A stretch of DNA of 64,000 nt, taken from positions 2,294,001 through 2,358,000 of the forward strand of contig JABWDB010000038.1 of assembly GCA_019614645.1 (NCBI GenBank). The letters run 5' to 3'. The DNA is from Stratiolaelaps scimitus (taxonomy: Eukaryota > Arthropoda > Arachnida > Mesostigmata > Laelapidae). Both the position numbers and the translations under genes were made by a program. This document shows positions 1 to 15,665 of the stretch, piece after piece. How positions within the stretch are numbered: the first letter of the stretch is position 1; every line of letters begins with the position of its first letter. The notes under the pieces were generated by a model. The model saw only the letters and a list, made by a program, of their open reading frames with translations, did not search any database and was not told the DNA's origin.

Positions 1-235
1 AACTGGGCGAAGGCCGGTCGAAGCTTGGGGAGCTCAATACGTGTTGTGGACGTGCCCCACACAGCTCGTCCAACAGTCAAATGGATGGTAGCAAGTGCAA
101 GTGCATTGGCGTGATGCTAATGGCGGTACTACGACTTCTATCTGACTGACGAACGTTGTCGTAACTTTCACTATCGTGGCGAGTGGTGTTGGAGGGTCTG
201 AGGTAAGACCTCGCGACAATACGAGAAAGCGCATT

Positions 236-255
236 TGTGTGTGTGTGTGTGTGTG
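236..255. repeat. (GT)n microsatellite
   Basis: About ten GT units lie upstream of the putative terminal exon at 408. They probably sit in its preceding intron. Confidence 0.9.
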
Positions 256-407
256 GGCTGCGAACGCAACGCAAAGAAAGAAAGAAAGAACCCCGGCTCA
301 AATGTACCGACTTCGATATCTCGACATCGACGACGCCGACTATGAACCCTGTACTGCCATTGGTGTTGAACCGTCGGAAATATCCTACCGGCTATTGACC
401 TTTACAG

Positions 408-645
408 ATTGCTACCACCGACAAAAGCGTTTGAAGGTGGTGCTGCCACTACTACTGGCGAAGCAGCTGCACAAGTGCCACCCCCAGCAGTTGCGGCTGT
501 TACCAAGAGGCTAAAAATAGATGATCGCGATGAATTGCTGACGATGGATTGCGATATCGGCGAAGAGACAAATGAAGGCCAAGGCCAGTTGGAAGAGCTG
601 AAAGGGAACGTTGCTTCGGAAATGATAGTTGAGTATTATTGGTAG
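408..645 (+). CDS. Possible last coding exon of an unrecognised gene
   Basis: A pyrimidine-rich stretch ending in TTTACAG at 401-407 looks like a 3' splice site. The frame starting one base into the exon is open for 78 codons to a TAG at 643-645. The peptide has a low-complexity Ala/Pro/Thr start, a basic patch (TKRLKIDD) that could be a nuclear localisation signal, an acidic tail, and ends EMIVEYYW. AATAAATAAA at about 705-714 would serve as the poly(A) signal. I do not recognise the protein. Upstream exons would lie outside the window. It could be a chance open frame; the splice site, stop and poly(A) order is the only support. Confidence 0.4.
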
Positions 646-1696
646 CTTTACCTAAACCATCCCATAGATACAAAAAAAAACACTAAAAAAGTGCGGTTAT
701 AAAGGGATAAATAAATGACGGGCTAGTTGAAGCTAGTGATAATGATATAAAGCAAATAATTTTGTCAAGCTTTTCCTGTTAATATCAATAGAAGTACACT
801 ATTTGAGGGTGCCAAAGATAGCATATTTGTGAATCAACGTATGCTGAAGGTGGAAAAAAAAACAAATTTATCATCATTGTATCTCGACACGCCTCGTTTG
901 GTGTTATGTTTCAACACATTGTTGCAATAAAGTTGTTAGAACTCTTTCTCAATAGAAAGCCCCAAAACGTGAGTTTTCGGTATTCTCACATTTCGGATCA
1001 CAATATGCGTAAATAACTGATCTCACAATAAGCGCCTCTAAAGTTCAACCGTCAGACAGGCCAAGTGGTCTTTTTCGCAAATGCATTTTCGTGTTAGGAA
1101 TACCATATCAAGACACCAAGTCGAATTCTCATTATCAGTGTTGTTCCGTCTGTTGACGATAACCGCCATGAGTCATTTCATGAGCCAATGCTTTGAACGC
1201 ACTTCCCATTCTAACAACAAACATATGCCACTGCAATATATATATATATATATATATATCTACGTATGAAAAAGGCTTTCGTTGGTGTAATGAACCCGTT
1301 ACCACATGAACCAGCAGAACCAGACCTCCTGCACTACCGCTATATTTTCAATGGCGTTTCATGATGGCCACCCAGATGACCACCAATACACACATACCCA
1401 CACACAGACACCATCTGGCATCCAGTGAACACTACGCGGATAGAACTGTCACAACTAGTCGTTGTTTGTTGCAAGATCGATCTTGCAAGAATTAGCTGTT
1501 TTGCGTAATCCCAATGCCATCAGTCCTCATTGGAACTGTGAAAAATATCTCCCCCAAGCATCATGGGAGAGCAAAAGTAGGCTTACGATAGGTTCACAAT
1601 CAGGTCATAATGAGAACATCAATTATAAGGTGGGCTGCAAGTGAGATATGGCAGGATTTTGCCCTTTTCTAGTCACTCCTGACTCAACTGCATCTA
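646..1696. other. Intergenic or 3' UTR sequence, no gene seen
   Basis: This begins with the likely 3' UTR of the preceding exon. It includes a (TA)n microsatellite at 1236-1259 and a short CA-rich stretch near 1385-1410. I see no coding signal. Confidence 0.6.
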
Positions 1697-2938
1697 CAGC
1701 GGTATGTATAAACTTAAGGTACCCCTGTATTTCAACAGATCGTTACAAGGAGCACACATTTGAGGAATTTATTCTGTATTAGATTAATGTTCGTGTCAAA
1801 TAACATACGCATCACAAAGAACAGCGCACATGACGGCGCAAACAGCCTGCTACAATGAAATATGTCATTTTTCGGGTGAGCAAAATGATAAGGCACCCTC
1901 AGTTATCAAGTGTTCTCGCTGAATTAATTCTCGTTTTCTTGAGCTGATCAGTGCCGTGGGGCCCCGCCCTTGCTAATTATAGGTTCTGGTCGGTTTGGCA
2001 TATTATCAACGAGATTTAGCAGGATCTGGTCGCTGACAATTCCCCAGGCCTCCAACAACGCCTCTTTTTGTGCTTCCACGGATGTATACTGTCTATTTGA
2101 CGCATAGACAAGAATGCCCCAGAGGTTCTCCATCGGGTTGAGATCAGGAGAACATGCTTTCCACTTTAGGGTTTCAATGTCATGCCGTCCTCACCACGCA
2201 CGTCTACTAGCGCTGACGTGAATTGAAGCGTTATCGTGTTGGAAAACAACTGGCAGTCGATGAAATCTGCTCCTAAACGGTAGTAAGTTGTTGGTCAACA
2301 TCAGCCGATTGTCCTGGCTATTCATTCGAGGTGAGATGAAAGCGAATGGGAGTCTGCTAAGAGAGGTGAAAGCTCCCCAAACCATAACGGTCCCGCCGTC
2401 GAAGTTGCGCTTTGAGAAGTACAGCGGCTCATTACGTACATCATGCCAATAACCACTAAATCCATCTGACCCGTCCAAATTGCGCCCGTATGATATAAGG
2501 AAAACGCTTGATTGTTCCTAAAACTGTTGATCTAGGAACCTGAAGGTTTAACTCTTGCCTGATTGCTTCACAACTTATGGTCGCATTCGAGGCCAATCGC
2601 CAAATGTTCATGGCAGTTCGCTGGCTGATCTTTCGTGGACGTCCTTTAGACTTAGTAGTACCATACGTCGACAGACCGCGTAAATAATTTTGCACACAGA
2701 AAACGAGAATTAATTCAGCGAGAACACTCGATAACTGAGGGTGGCTTATCATTTTGCAAACCCGAAAAATGACACAGTTTATTATAGCAGGCTGCTTGCG
2801 CCGTCATACGCGCTGTTCTTTGTGGTGTATATGGTATCTAACACGTACATTAATCTGATACGGAATAAATTCTTCAAATGTGTGCTCCTTGTAACGATTT
2901 CTTTAAATAAAGGGGTACCTTAAGTTTATGCATCCACT
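1697..2938 (-). mobile_element. Tc1/mariner-like transposon with ~240-bp inverted repeats (copy 1)
   Basis: The ends form long imperfect inverted repeats, about 1697-1945 and 2690-2938. The outer ends read CAGCGGTATGTATAAACTT on the left and AGTGGATGCATAAACTT on the reverse strand of the right, each next to a TA, as expected of Tc1/mariner targeting. Between them, on the minus strand, lie fragments of a Tc1-type transposase with frameshifts: a helix-turn-helix part (2456-2752) and a catalytic part containing GGTVMVWGAF and FQHDNASIH (2191-2478). Compared with copy 2 at 33631-34946, this copy lacks about 190 bp at roughly 2487. It is non-autonomous. Confidence 0.82.
1945..2752 (-). pseudogene. 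Broken Tc1-type transposase
   Basis: Read on the minus strand from 2752. The first part has KGRPRKIS followed by an HTH-like segment with EAIRQELNLQVPRSTV, as in the paired-like DNA-binding domains of Tc1 transposases. After a frame change comes the DDE core region (GGTVMVWGAF, FQHDNASIHVS). The C-terminal part is in a third frame (PDLNPMENLWGI-like, about 1948-2133). Part of the region between HTH and core is missing relative to the second copy. It cannot encode an active enzyme. Confidence 0.75.
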
Positions 2939-5037
2939 TAGGTAGAAGGCGGATTCGTTGGTGGGGAATCTTGAACGATATTATTGACTGCAAATAGATA
3001 TTCACTATTCAGCAGGAGATAATTGCTCAAAGCAGACATCATCATGTCCATTTTCTAACTATCGTCGCTTAAACTCGTATGACCTAGTCCAGTGAACCTC
3101 CGTACCCGAGTCCAATAGGGTAATTAAAGGTACCATTCTAAATGTGTAAGCAGCATGGAACATGAAAAAAGTATATACAATAAATTCGATCCTTTGGCAA
3201 ATGTGTGTCTACCGACAAGATAAGGTTTTATTCGGTTATTATGCTAATGCTCTACACATAATAAAAAAGCATTGTTAAAGGTTTTTACATTGCAATATTT
3301 TGATGGAGTGTGTAAGTGATTATATGGGGGAACATACTGCCCACGAAACTTTTCGTCGAAAAGATACGAAAAAACACGAAAGTTATGAGGGGCGTCGAAT
3401 TTCTCGTAGATGACCTTCCGTAATGAACTAAATAAAGTGATTCTTATGACATTTCACTTGCAGGTGGTCTCACCTTTCCTGAGAACTGGGACTACGACAG
3501 CAATGCGGAAGAGGAGTATCCTATCCAACGCTTATAGATGAGCTCAATGGAACGCGGATTTAATAACTATAACGTTTATAAATATAAGTTGGAAGTACTT
3601 CAGGGCTATACTGAGTTCGGAAGACATCTCTGACAAATGCCGGAGAGGGTTATTCAACGGGACTATTCTCAATAAATCCAACAGCTCGTGAGAGCATTTT
3701 GTAACTAGGCACCGATGATTTTGGATATGCCTCTGAATAATACTCCATAAGATATTTCCCTTTTGTTGGTCATTGGTGGCGAGGGTACCGTTTTGTCTCT
3801 TAATAGGGCTCTCTTAGTTACGTACCCCGTTCCACCTGGTTAACTTGTTTAGTGGATCCCGGCGATGAGATTCTGTAATACTTAACATTTGGACTCGGAC
3901 GCCTCACAGCTCTATTTAGTTCAGATTGAAGATACATAGTCCTCCTTCTGTTTGCGTCAGTTTCGGTTCAATATGGGTGGAGAGGTTAAACATGTGGACA
4001 CCGATAGAATGACCTTGTCGGCCAATTTTAAGTCACAAGGTTGTCTTCGTAACCCAACGAAAACGCGGCGAAGTATCATGTTAAGTAGATTCCCATATTT
4101 TTTTCGAAATACTGATATACTTCCAATGACGAAAAGTAGGTTATAAGCGGAACAAATGGACCAGCAAGGATAAATTGATAAACTTCAAACACCACCGTTT
4201 ATCTTCGACTAGCGGGTATAATTCAACCTACCATCATGACCTGCGTTAGAATACGTGACTGCTTTAACCGGTAGAGTGAGCTAGACTCAGTCTCTAGCTA
4301 GTTGCGGTTATTTCAATCGATTGCGTGCTCCAAGTTATATAACATATAGAAGAGCAAGCAACGACACGGTTATCCTTAATGGTAATTCGTTTGCTTTTGT
4401 GCCACAAGGATACTTATTTTTATGGCCAATTTTCAAGGTCCATCTCGGTTACATAATACCGGATTTACTTGATCAAGTTAGCTTGTTAAACGGTTGGTGC
4501 ACCGTATGTTGTTATGTCCCGAGGAAACCACTTTGCGGCATTCGGAAATATCGTTCTCAAGTGAATTAAATACCTTTTGATTGATTAAGTCCACACAGAG
4601 GTTCAAATAATTTGTAAGGAAGCAACTACGCATGATTCTTATCGCAGCATACTGACTTTTTATTTCAGCATTTGGATACGAAAAATTTGTGTTATGTACA
4701 AATACTGGATTGTATTTAGGAGCTGTATCCGCGTGCTTGTGCGCCGAAACTGCAGAACGAAGAATAATTTCATAGATTCAATTAACTTTTCTCATTTTTG
4801 CGGCACTATTTTGAATTGTATGGGGCAACGTCGGCCAGTTGTCAATGTCCGCGTACCAAGCGATGCTTCGTATGCAATGGCAATCCGAACGAACAGAAGC
4901 GAAATTTATGGAAAAGTAAGCCCGACGTTTATTGTACTGTATTTCCCGGAAGTTCATAGTAGCCTTCCTGTAGATATTCTAAAAAATTATGATATTTGAT
5001 CGGATGCGCCTGTTTCATGCCTGTTGACTTCTTCACT
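2939..5037. other. Gene-poor stretch between Tc1 element and Abi
   Basis: Apart from the small putative exon at 3464-3537, I see no coding signal here. The open frames at 3952-4146, 4321-4569 and 4694-4999 have no recognisable motif or splice context and look like chance. On the minus strand the last few hundred bases before 5037 would be the Abi 3' UTR. Confidence 0.5.
3464..3537 (+). CDS. Possible terminal coding exon, unrecognised protein
   Basis: A good 3' splice site (TTTCACTTGCAG, ending 3463) is followed by two bases and 23 sense codons, then TAG at 3535-3537. The encoded tail includes GLTFPENWDYD and ends EEEYPIQRL: acidic, aromatic, and unlike random translation. I cannot name the protein or find its upstream exons. 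If real, the Tc1-like element at 1697-2938 might lie in its intron. It may also be an alternative last exon of the gene ending at 645. Support is limited to the splice-site context and the composition. Confidence 0.3.
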
Positions 5038-8565
<3,528 letters not shown>

Positions 8566-9400
8566 GTTGGCGATCTCGTAGTGAAAAGAGAGACAGCAGA
8601 AGATCTGACAAGAGATAGACAGCCAATATTGACTGACTGACTATTCTCCGAGATCACGCTCTCTTAGCGCTCACTCTACTACTTGGTGATGATCAACGCC
8701 CGTTGTGAACAGCCTCTTCTGCTTTCCTTCGTCTTGCCTTGTAATACCGAGCGAGCGAGCGAGCGAGCGAGTGAGCTCAGCTCACGCAATAGCGAACAGT
8801 AGTAGTTGGTAGCTGTATATCCACCACAGCAGTTCCGCTAACCTATCATCATCATCATCACCATAATAGAGAATAAGTTACAATATGCTACACAAAGCAC
8901 AATTACACAAGCTGTACCAGCCTCTCTATAACCAAATCTGTAACGGACTATTCAAGCGAACGACTCAAGCTATCAACATGAACGCACTCAGGTGTCGCCT
9001 GTTCAACCGACGACGACGGCGACGACGACAGCGAACAACTAAATAATAGCTACTAGCTAATAACCGAGTGAGTGGGACACTGACTGGCTGACTGACTGGA
9101 TGCTCGCTCGTCTGAATGTTCTATTCTAGCGAAATATTAGAACTGTGCCGAGTGAACGGATGTAGCGATCCATCGCTCTATCATCATCATCATAATCATC
9201 ATTGTGAGTCATCACCAGCAGCAACAGCAAAACCACAATCACAACGACCACTATCACCACTAGCGTCGCCGTCACCGTCGCCGCCACCACCACCACCACC
9301 ACTTTTTTCGACTCATTTTGATCAAATTCTTTATCGCTTTGTATCGAAACGGTCTTAAATTTGAAATGAAATATTGGTTCATTGATTTATTGACTGGCCG
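8566..9400. promoter_or_regulatory. Abi upstream region with short tandem repeats
   Basis: This is the sequence upstream of the Abi start codon on the minus strand, which must hold the 5' UTR and promoter. A (GAGC)n tract lies at about 8749-8771. TCATCATCA repeats lie near 8845 and 9180-9195, and CCG/CCA repeats at 9265-9302. I could not fix a transcription start. The open frame at 9116-9358 (+) comes from these repeats. Confidence 0.4.
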
Positions 9401-12400
9401 ATTGAGTGACTGACGTATATGTCAATATAATGATAATAATATACTGGCGCGATTGTGCTTCTATAGATACAAACAGATTCAATTTGAAAACGACTAATTG
9501 CAGGGGGGTAGGCAATTTGCTCTCGATGTCGGAAATTGGAAGCATTCACGTCGGTAGTTCACGTAGGATCCTAGTGAATATGCATAACTTCAAACGTACG
9601 GCATTAGATAATGTTGTTGATATGAACAGATCGACCACCTCAGAAATAAATAATCGTATAGGGACGAGAAATCGTCACATTGTCACAAAAACAATCAACG
9701 GTTTCGTGCCTCCAATCAGTCGAAATACAATCGTATTATTTCTGAACAATAAAATAACGTCTAATTGGTAGGTAGAAAATAATCCGTCTATTGTTTAAAG
9801 CAAATCAGCCATAGCGACAACACGCTACATTGCCTGGAATTAGTTCAAATTCACGTGAATCTGTAGTTAAATGGGAACCCCTAAAAGGATGTCGACTAAT
9901 TTGATAGAGACAAAAGAGGCAACATCAACAACAACAACGATACCCAACGTTCTTGAAAAGCCAAACGGAAGCAAATATTGATTGAACGATCTTGCTACGA
10001 AGCCGACAAAACAATGCTGATATTATAAGACAAAATAAACTGATAGCAGATGCCCTGATATAAACTTGACCAAAATTAAAGACAAATAGTATTCAGCTGC
10101 CGTCATTTGCACTCGTAGCCATAAAATAGCCAATAAAATTATGATATACTAATTTATATTCTAAACGCACACAATATGAATAGATAGAAATACTTACAAT
10201 ATTATTCACAAGATAAATGAGTTAATACGAGTGCGCAAGCATTCGACACATTGATTGTTAACGGAGATCAAAGGATGTCATTAAATACTGATCCTATATA
10301 AATATCAACATCAAAATCAAATTATGTAAAAAGCATCTTGTCAATAAAATGTTTTTTTTGTAAACTGGGAACTAAAAATAACGTAGGGTTGCAAATAATT
10401 GAATCACCGCCACCGAATCGTGTTGACTGATTCACCAATCATTGTCATATAATAAAATTAGAGAGAGTTAAAAACCCTTCGTCAGGCAATTTAGATGAAA
10501 ATTGTGCGTCTGTTTTATTATAATTAACGATCGATAGAGACTTAATGACGGTGGACAGCACACACTAAAAAACAAAGTACGATGTCATATGAAAATCCAA
10601 TAGAAATGTGGGGCAAATGGGCATGACACGTTAATTAGGTATAAAATAAAGAAAAGGGTCTCACACGTTACCATGAGCTGCCACCAAGAGCGAATGAATT
10701 TAGGTAAAAAGTACAACAATCAATTTAGGTAAAAAAATAAAGAACGCACACGCGTTCAAACATCAAAATAAACATGAACGTATTATAAAGGGATCAACAA
10801 TACAAAAAAGCCGTTACGAAGCTAGAATAGAAAATGAGAGCGGTCATAATACTAATGCTAATAATAACAATAATAATGATGATTTGTAACAAAATTGCTC
10901 ACCGTTAGTAAGAGCTCAAAGAACGAACCTTCTCTCGAGATTCATTCCATTTATCTCCCTGTTTCTCTCTCCCTCTCTCTCCCTCTCTTTCTCTCTCTCT
11001 CTCTGAGACTGTGTGTTTCGTTCGCTTTCTCTTCGGGTAATAATAACACATCACCACGATTCTGTATTTTTATGTTGCTGTTGGGTAGGAAGTCGTCCGC
11101 GCGGCTATAAAAACTGGTTGCGGAGGGGCCTTTGAGAGCTATGAAAGTAATTGTCAATGTTAAACTGCAACTGTAAATTTCAACTCTCATCCCATCATTT
11201 CAATTAAGTTAACCCAATAAATACAAGTATAACATCAAAAATACTGATCACCACTACATATAGCTGAAAACAACTCTACCTCCACTGCTGCTGCTGCTGC
11301 CGTTACAGAAGAAAATAAACATTGTACGTACCGAGGCTAGTTAGTAGTAGTAGTAGTAGTTAGGCAGACGGATAACAATAATAAATAAGCATTATTGCCC
11401 ACTATTTACGCCCCCTTTTCCTTAACCCTCTACATAATAATAGAACACATGTAATATGATAAAAATCATATACCAAAATAGTACGGCACATCTTGCACAC
11501 CTTACATAGCAACAGCAGCATTGAATAAAACACCATTGCGCTGATAAATACTGCAGTGAGGAATATACAACAAACATAATACATGCTCGAAAAGATATAT
11601 ATATATATATGTATATGAGTAATTGAAACTTTGTAATAGAAAACGAAACTACAAATATCAATATAAATAAACAATAAAAACTACAAAAATAATAATGTAC
11701 AGTACATTGCCTGTTTTTATTTTCGCTCGTAGTCGTGGCTTTACTGGATAGTGAGTGTGTGTGTTTGAAGAATGTCACGCGTTTTTGTAATTACGCAAAT
11801 TTGTGTTCTTATCATCAGAGCAATAAGTAGAAGAAGAAGAAGAAGAAGTTGGTTTATCGGTGACGATGTTGTAGTGTCGCCACCTAAATCATCATCATCA
11901 CTGTCATCCCCCTTGTGTCTTCGCGCTGTAGCAGCTGCAGCTTTCATTAATAAACTTAGTTGCGCTCGCTCTCGGTCTTAACAGTAATACTTCTCTCACA
12001 AATCCACTATTTCAGCATAGCAAAAATCCAAATGTTTCTCCTCCCGACGCTACACCCACGAGCAAATTCAACACATAATAATTATAAATTGGCAATTAAT
12101 TAACGAATCGCGCACATACACATGATAAAACAATGTCCATCTTTTTTCGTTCGTTCGTCCGTGTGCCGTGTTAGTTAATTATTATTATTATTATTGCTAC
12201 CGCAACTTGAGTAAGCGATAGTAGCAGTGATGGAGACGAAGTCGACAAGGAAGAAAACACCGCGAGATATCAAAAGCAATCGGGACAAATCGAACGAATT
12301 GGCAGATGACCATGGTTCATAAATGTACGTATAGGCGTTTTTTTGTATTGCGTTTCTTTAACCCTTAGCATGTCGCTGCTCTAACGGTGACGTTGCTAGA

Positions 12401-14381
12401 AACAGTAGAAAACAGCTGAGGCGAGCGAGCGATGAAATGATCATAATTGGGCCATTGTTAGGAGGACATCAAGATTTTGTTAGGCTAAATTACTTTTATT
12501 ATTATTATTATTATTTCACTGTTGATTTAACCACTCCATTCGTTTTTCCTTTGTCATCAAATGCGCACTTCTGCAGAGAACACAAACTACTTCCTGAAGA
12601 AATCAACAGAAACGGTTACGAATCAGTTGTTTTTGTTCATTAATAGCAATAACAATAATCGGAAAGTGAAGAATGTAGAACACTCAGGATAAACGAATAG
12701 ACTTTACATGGACATTAAAGAACAATATTACATAATAATAATAATAATAATAATAATAGTAATACATAAACCCCCGCGTGTACAACATCCATAGCCACCA
12801 GTTTTGCCCACGGACGCATTTGGCGGGTGGCATCTAAAATATAGTGGCACCGGGCCCTACAATAAAGAATATCATCAGCGCACCCTCCAACGTAACAAGC
12901 GACTGATTGAAACCAGTTGAGAAATTTGGGTAATAATTATATGAATAATTATTATAGTCACTCAGGTGGTGCGCAAATTTTGAATCGGTCCTTCAATCAA
13001 TCGTGAGCAGCTATGGTTGTGGGTTAAGTGGACACGATTGACCTCTGCTGGAGGTACGCGGGTGGGGTTGGGAGTTGACGAAGTTGACGACAATTTACTG
13101 CAATCAGAGACCCACAAAACCGCTGTTCGAACGATTTTAGTGGCGGCGCGCACAACTTAAAACAAAAAACAATGGATTAAGTTGGCATGTATGTGTGTGT
13201 GTGTGTACATAATAATATGTTTTATAGTAATCTTGTTTTGCAAATAGAATTATTGTGATCATCATAATATCATAATCATCACCATCATCACCAGCATAGT
13301 TATATTGAGCGCGCCACCATGTTCATTCTTATATGATAAATAGACAGTGTACATAGATAGTAATGTTTAATATTACTAAATTAATAATAATAATAATAAT
13401 GATAATTGACATTAGATAATAATAGTAATAATAATGGTAATAGCATTGTCTCAAAAATATATCATAAATGAATACATGAGTTGGTTTCTGATCGTTTCTT
13501 AAATTACTACTATTACTACTACTACAAGTACTGCTACGATACAACAGACACACAAAGAAATATCGTTACTAGTTGATGTCTATGAGAGATGATGATTAGG
13601 AGGAGAAATCAGCGCCAATGATTTGTTTCTCCTGTCGTAGCTGTTCCGTGCAGATTTGGCCACTGCAACAGGCCTGCCTAACTAACTAACTCCTCATTGA
13701 TACTGCTGTGGTAATACCAGGTAGTGTGTAAACACTCGAGAAGAAGCGGCAAAATGGGGGGGAAGCGAGGGCTGAAAGAATATCTCTTGATCAGGTTGAT
13801 GGAGAACCAGAAAAAACAATGGTCGCACAAGGTACGGTCAACTGTCTCTGTCTGTCTTGGTTTCTCGCAGCTTCGGATTGTAATAATGCATAAACAAAGG
13901 TAAATAGTGGCAATATTCCACAATAAATTCGGCAGTCGTCGGCAAAGAAGCAATTTCGTCGATCTACAACAGTAATCGAATCGCAATGTTGCAACACTAA
14001 CACTTGTTTCATTGGAACTTGAAACGAATGGATCTCTAGTGGTGGTAGTGGTAGTATTTTAAATTCAAAAATATTTATAAATACTTAAGATGTAATAACA
14101 ATAATTACATACATTGATAAACGTCTTGAAAACAAAAATAGTTCACCCCCTTTAAGCGCACTACAATGGTCGTTTACACGCTGAGTACTAAACAGCCCGC
14201 AAGTGTTGTTGTTGTTACCGCCGCCAATACAAGACAGAGTTAAGTTAGTTGTTTTCGATCGGCCTCTTCAAATACAGTAATACACTCTATTGTTGAACCC
14301 CCTTTGATAAAATAGACGGTTTTGTAGATGGGTACCCCACGCTGTCCTGCTGCCGTGGTGTCAACTGCACGACATCTCTCC
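9400..14381. other. 5 kb without a gene: AT-rich, repeat-laden, possible long 3' UTR of the RRM gene
   Basis: No exon is recognisable on either strand. The region holds a CT-rich tract (about 10960-11005), CTG/TAG trinucleotides near 11285-11360, (TA)n at 11596-11610, ATT/AAT runs at 12180, 12495, 12735, 13385 and 13425, and a GT tract at 13193-13205. It lies directly downstream of the ELAV-like stop codon on the minus strand. ELAV-family transcripts often have very long AU-rich 3' UTRs, so some of this may be transcribed as such; that is inference. Confidence 0.45.
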
Positions 14382-15665
14382 TCAATAGTATTGTTGCTGT
14401 TGCTGCTGTTGTTGCTGTTGCTGCTGCTGCTGTTGTTGCCTCTTGTTGCCGTATCCTTGTTGGCCGTAGGCACCCCCATTCGAGGCCTCAGCCCCGTATG
14501 CCGTCCCATAGCCACCAGCCTGGTTGCCGTTGTCATAGCCGCCCTGTTCCATACCCATGCCCATCGCGGCACCTGGACTCATCGACATCCCGGTACCCAT
14601 GGCACCGCCCATCGGGCCACTGGCCACTTTACCGGGTGTCTTAAACGACACCTGTAGCGGTTTGCCCGCGTAATGAAAACCGTTCAATTGTTCGATGGCC
14701 CATACAGCCTCCGAATAATTCTGCATTGTGACAAACCCATAGCCTTTCGACTTCATCGTCATTTTATCTTGGATTACGGAGGCTTTTTCAACTGTACCGT
14801 ACTGGGCGAACAAGTGAAACAGCGAACTGTCATCAGTGTCAACACCAATGTTGTACACAAAAAGAATGAAGCCACCGCTACCGTTCTGAGCGTCGTAACC
14901 ACCAGCAGTGGTCTGTCCGCCGGCCTGTCCGTACCCGCCAGTTTGGCTGCCACCGTAATTGCCGGGTCCGGCCTTGTGCATAGGGTTGAAGCGAACATTT
15001 GGCCGGAATGAGTTATGGAAAGGTGGGCCGCCCATTCGACCATGCATTGGCCCTCCGACACGGCCACCCATCTGTTCACCCATCGTCATGGCTCGGTGCT
15101 TCTTAAGCTTCATTTGATCATCGGCAATTTTCACCTGCAGAGGCTCGACGCCGCCTTGAAGCGTCTTGCCGCTCATGCCCTGAATGGCGCGGTCGGCATT
15201 CGACTTATCGTCATAGAGAGCAAACGCCACACCTTTGTTGGCGTTAGCGGCCATGTCGCGAAGTACGCGGAACTGAACAAGACGGCCGAACTGCGAAAAC
15301 ATTGCCTCAAGCTCTGCCGGCTCGAAATTTCGCGGTACGCCACGAATGTACACATTCGTATTTTTTGAATGGTTCGAGTCGGACGGCTTAGCGATGGCCA
15401 CTTTCAGGGTCTTGTTGTCCATCTTGTAGCCATTATAAGAACCGATAGCTTTTTGAGCGTCGTCCGGATTATGATAATCGACGAAACCGAAGCCATAACT
15501 GTAGCCAGACTGCTTATTACGGACAATTTTACAAGTCTTGATCGGGCCGATCTGGGCAAAGAGGTCGTGGAACTCCTGGTCGCTAAGTCGCTGCGGCAGG
15601 TAATTGATGATCAGGTTGGAAGAGGAAGGCTCATCTCCAGGGTGCGACCCGTAGCAGTTGGCCAT
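14382..15665 (-). CDS. ELAV/Sxl-family RNA-binding protein, three RRMs, intronless
   Basis: The gene encodes 427 codons in one open exon. RRM1 is at residues about 17-94 (RNP2 LIINYLP, RNP1-like YGFGFVDY), RRM2 about 103-182 (NVYIRGVP, KGVAFALY) and RRM3 about 265-343 (ILFVYNIG, KGYGFVTM). This two-plus-one spacing is typical of ELAV/Hu proteins, which bind U/AU-rich RNA and control splicing, polyadenylation and stability. The linker before RRM3 and the C-terminal tail are Gly/Met-rich, and the protein ends in a 16-Gln run and YY. An in-frame TGA lies eight codons upstream of the ATG, so the start is firm. RRM1 also resembles Sex-lethal (IGPIKTCKIVR), but Sxl lacks RRM3. ELAV genes usually have several exons, so the intronless state suggests a retrocopy. 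The frame is intact and so probably functional. Confidence 0.88.
   Translation of the reverse strand: MANCYGSHPGDEPSSSNLIINYLPQRLSDQEFHDLFAQIGPIKTCKIVRNKQSGYSYGFGFVDYHNPDDAQKAIGSYNGYKMDNKTLKVAIAKPSDSNHSKNTNVYIRGVPRNFEPAELEAMFSQFGRLVQFRVLRDMAANANKGVAFALYDDKSNADRAIQGMSGKTLQGGVEPLQVKIADDQMKLKKHRAMTMGEQMGGRVGGPMHGRMGGPPFHNSFRPNVRFNPMHKAGPGNYGGSQTGGYGQAGGQTTAGGYDAQNGSGGFILFVYNIGVDTDDSSLFHLFAQYGTVEKASVIQDKMTMKSKGYGFVTMQNYSEAVWAIEQLNGFHYAGKPLQVSFKTPGKVASGPMGGAMGTGMSMSPGAAMGMGMEQGGYDNGNQAGGYGTAYGAEASNGGAYGQQGYGNKRQQQQQQQQQQQQQQQQYY

Noticed and set aside
11402..11778. Cys/Tyr-rich open frames near 11.5 kb
   Set aside because: They are translations of AT-rich and (TA)n sequence with no splice context or domain.
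14328..15368. Plus-strand open frames opposite the ELAV-like gene
   Set aside because: They are shadows of a GC-rich coding exon; the Leu-run one is simply the reversed poly-Gln tract.
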